Assembly (NCBI GenBank): GCA_946188175.1 | Contig: CAMHUJ010000163.1 | Span: 1 to 5,116 of the forward strand | DNA: 5,116 nucleotides | Direction of reading: 5' to 3' | Source: an uncultured Ruminococcus sp. | GTDB taxonomy: Bacteria; Bacillota; Clostridia; Oscillospirales; Ruminococcaceae | Shown: piece by piece, positions 3,717 to 5,116 of the stretch | Layout of the letters: each line of letters starts with the position of its first letter | Position numbering within the stretch: the first letter of the stretch is position 1 | Notes under the pieces: model-generated | What the model saw: only the letters and a program-made list of their open reading frames with translations | What the model was told of the DNA's origin: nothing | Databases searched by the model: none | Program-made: the position numbers and the translations under genes

Positions 3717-5116
3717 ATGAAAGAGTATCCCATTGTTGACACCGTTGATTCGCTGAAGGCGCTGCTTGCAAGCGTGCGCAAGGCGCAGGAGGAATTTGCA
3801 AAGTTCCCGCAGGAGAAGGTCGATGCGATCTTCCGTGCGGCTGCGATTGCCGCCAATCAGGCGCGGATTCCGCTTGCCAAAATGGCAGTCGAGGAAACCG
3901 GCATGGGCGTTGTCGAAGACAAGGTCATTAAAAATCACTTTGCCTCCGAGTATATTTACAATGCCTATAAGGATACGAAGACCTGCGGCGTGATCGAGCG
4001 CAATGAATCCATGGGAACGATGCGCATTGCGGAGCCGATCGGCGTCATTGCGGCTGTCATTCCGACGACGAACCCGACCTCGACCGCAATCTTCAAAACG
4101 CTGATCACACTGAAAACCAGAAACGGCATCATCATTTCGCCGCATCCGCGTGCAAAGGAATCGACGATTGCCGCGGCAAAGATCGTTGCGGAGGCAGCCT
4201 ACAAGGCAGGCGCGCCGGAGGGCATCATCGGCTGGATCGACAAGCCATCGCTCGATATGACGAATACCGTCATGAAGTATGCGGATATCATCCTTGCGAC
4301 GGGCGGTCCGGGCATGGTGCATGCGGCATATTCGAGCGGCAAACCGGCACTCGGCGTCGGCGCGGGCAATACCCCTGCGATCATCGACGATACCGCCGAT
4401 ATTACGGTTGCCGTCAACTCGATCATCCACTCCAAGACCTTCGATAACGGCATGATCTGCGCTTCGGAGCAGTCCACAATCGTGCTTGACAAGATCTATG
4501 ACAAGGTCAAAAAGGAATTCATCGCGCGCGGCTGCTATTTCCTCAAGGGCAAGGAGCTCGACAAGGTCCGCCAGACCATTATCATCAACGGCTCGCTGAA
4601 TGCGAAGATCGTCGGTCAGAAGGCGCATACAATCGCGGCGCTTGCCGGTGTCGATGTGCCGGAGAACACGAAAATCCTGATCGGCGAAGTCGAGAATGTC
4701 GATATCACCGAGGAATTTGCGCACGAAAAGCTCTCGCCGGTGCTTGCGATGTATCACGCGAAGAATTTTGAGGAAGCCATGCAGAAGGCAGAGCGCCTCA
4801 TCGCAGACGGCGGCTACGGTCATACCTCGTCCGTCTATCTGAATGCCGTCACCGAGCGTGCCAAGATCGACGCCATGGCAGAGCGCATGAAGACATGCCG
4901 TATCCTCGTCAATACACCGTCCTCGCACGGCGGCATCGGCGATCTCTATAATTTCAATCTCGTGCCGTCGCTGACGCTGGGCTGCGGCTCGTGGGGCGGC
5001 AACTCGGTCAGCGAGAATGTAGGCGTAAAGCATCTGCTCAATATCAAGACTGTTGCGGAGAGGAGAGAGAATATGCTGTGGTTCCGTGCGCCGGAAAAGG
5101 TTTATATCAAGCAGGG
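3717..5116 (+). CDS. adhE: Bifunctional acetaldehyde-CoA/alcohol dehydrogenase AdhE, 5' part
   Basis: The first 466 codons of AdhE, which reduces acetyl-CoA to acetaldehyde and then ethanol, using two NADH; it is a main NAD+-regenerating step in fermentation and forms helical filaments (spirosomes) in studied species. The visible part is the CoA-acylating aldehyde dehydrogenase domain. It shows IPTTNPTSTAIFKTL (from residue 115), GGPGMV (196-201), GVGAGNTP (from 213) and the nucleophile in FDNGMICASEQS, Cys248. Glu337 in HEKLSPVLAMY and His369 in GGYGHTSS fit the Cys/Glu/His set of E. coli AdhE (246, 335, 367), each shifted by two. The end of the domain (LTLGCGSWGGNSVSENVGVK) and the linker-like ENMLWFRAPEKVYIK are typical of AdhE rather than of stand-alone EutE/PduP enzymes. 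The frame is open to the window edge, so the Fe-dependent alcohol dehydrogenase half is not seen. GGAGGTG (3706-3712) lies just before the ATG. Confidence 0.93.
   Translation, partial: MKEYPIVDTVDSLKALLASVRKAQEEFAKFPQEKVDAIFRAAAIAANQARIPLAKMAVEETGMGVVEDKVIKNHFASEYIYNAYKDTKTCGVIERNESMGTMRIAEPIGVIAAVIPTTNPTSTAIFKTLITLKTRNGIIISPHPRAKESTIAAAKIVAEAAYKAGAPEGIIGWIDKPSLDMTNTVMKYADIILATGGPGMVHAAYSSGKPALGVGAGNTPAIIDDTADITVAVNSIIHSKTFDNGMICASEQSTIVLDKIYDKVKKEFIARGCYFLKGKELDKVRQTIIINGSLNAKIVGQKAHTIAALAGVDVPENTKILIGEVENVDITEEFAHEKLSPVLAMYHAKNFEEAMQKAERLIADGGYGHTSSVYLNAVTERAKIDAMAERMKTCRILVNTPSSHGGIGDLYNFNLVPSLTLGCGSWGGNSVSENVGVKHLLNIKTVAERRENMLWFRAPEKVYIKQ

Noticed and set aside
3690..5033. A 447-codon open frame on the minus strand
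   Set aside because: It lies fully antisense to adhE, whose protein carries clear family motifs. The minus-strand product is rich in Arg, Asp, His and Cys with no recognisable domain, as expected from a frame opposite to GC-rich codons.

Overview
The window reads as an ordinary chromosomal segment of an anaerobic, fermentative Firmicute, most likely a Clostridia-class gut bacterium. Three things support this: the ffh/rpsP/khpA translation cluster in its Gram-positive order, strong GGAGG-type ribosome binding sites, and a biotin-dependent sodium-pump decarboxylase module next to an AdhE-type aldehyde/alcohol dehydrogenase. Coding DNA is fairly GC-rich by eye, while the intergenic promoters are AT-rich. 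A Ruminococcus-like (Oscillospirales) host is my guess, not something the sequence proves. All genes supported here lie on the + strand.

Region 1 (1-1660) is the protein-targeting and translation block. It holds the 3' part of ffh (SRP54 GTPase end and M domain), a small two-helix membrane protein starting at a GTG ten bases later, rpsP (ribosomal protein S16) and khpA (KH-domain RNA-binding protein). A strong intrinsic terminator at 1616-1660 closes the block. The usual downstream partners rimM, trmD and rplS are not there.

Region 2 (1661-3663) is a membrane-energy block. A good sigma-70-type promoter (perfect TATAAT, 17-nt spacer) precedes an OadG/MmdD-like small anchoring subunit and then OadB/MmdB, the sodium-translocating beta subunit. 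The carboxyltransferase (alpha) and the biotin carrier needed for a working pump are not in the window. A long hairpin with a T-tract at 3599-3663 ends this unit or acts in the leader of the next gene.

Region 3 (3664-5116) holds the 5' half of adhE. The whole CoA-acylating aldehyde dehydrogenase domain is present with its apparent Cys/Glu/His catalytic residues, and the window ends close to the junction with the iron-dependent alcohol dehydrogenase domain. Together, regions 2 and 3 suggest an anaerobe that saves energy through a decarboxylation-linked Na+ gradient and regenerates NAD+ by making ethanol.

No stretch over 300 bases lacks a gene; the longest gap is 252 bases (1586-1837). I see no mobile element, CRISPR array, tRNA or rRNA, and nothing that looks like a wholly new system. 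The best second looks are the in-frame small membrane protein after ffh, the incomplete decarboxylase operon, and the structured, palindrome-bearing leaders of rpsP and adhE.
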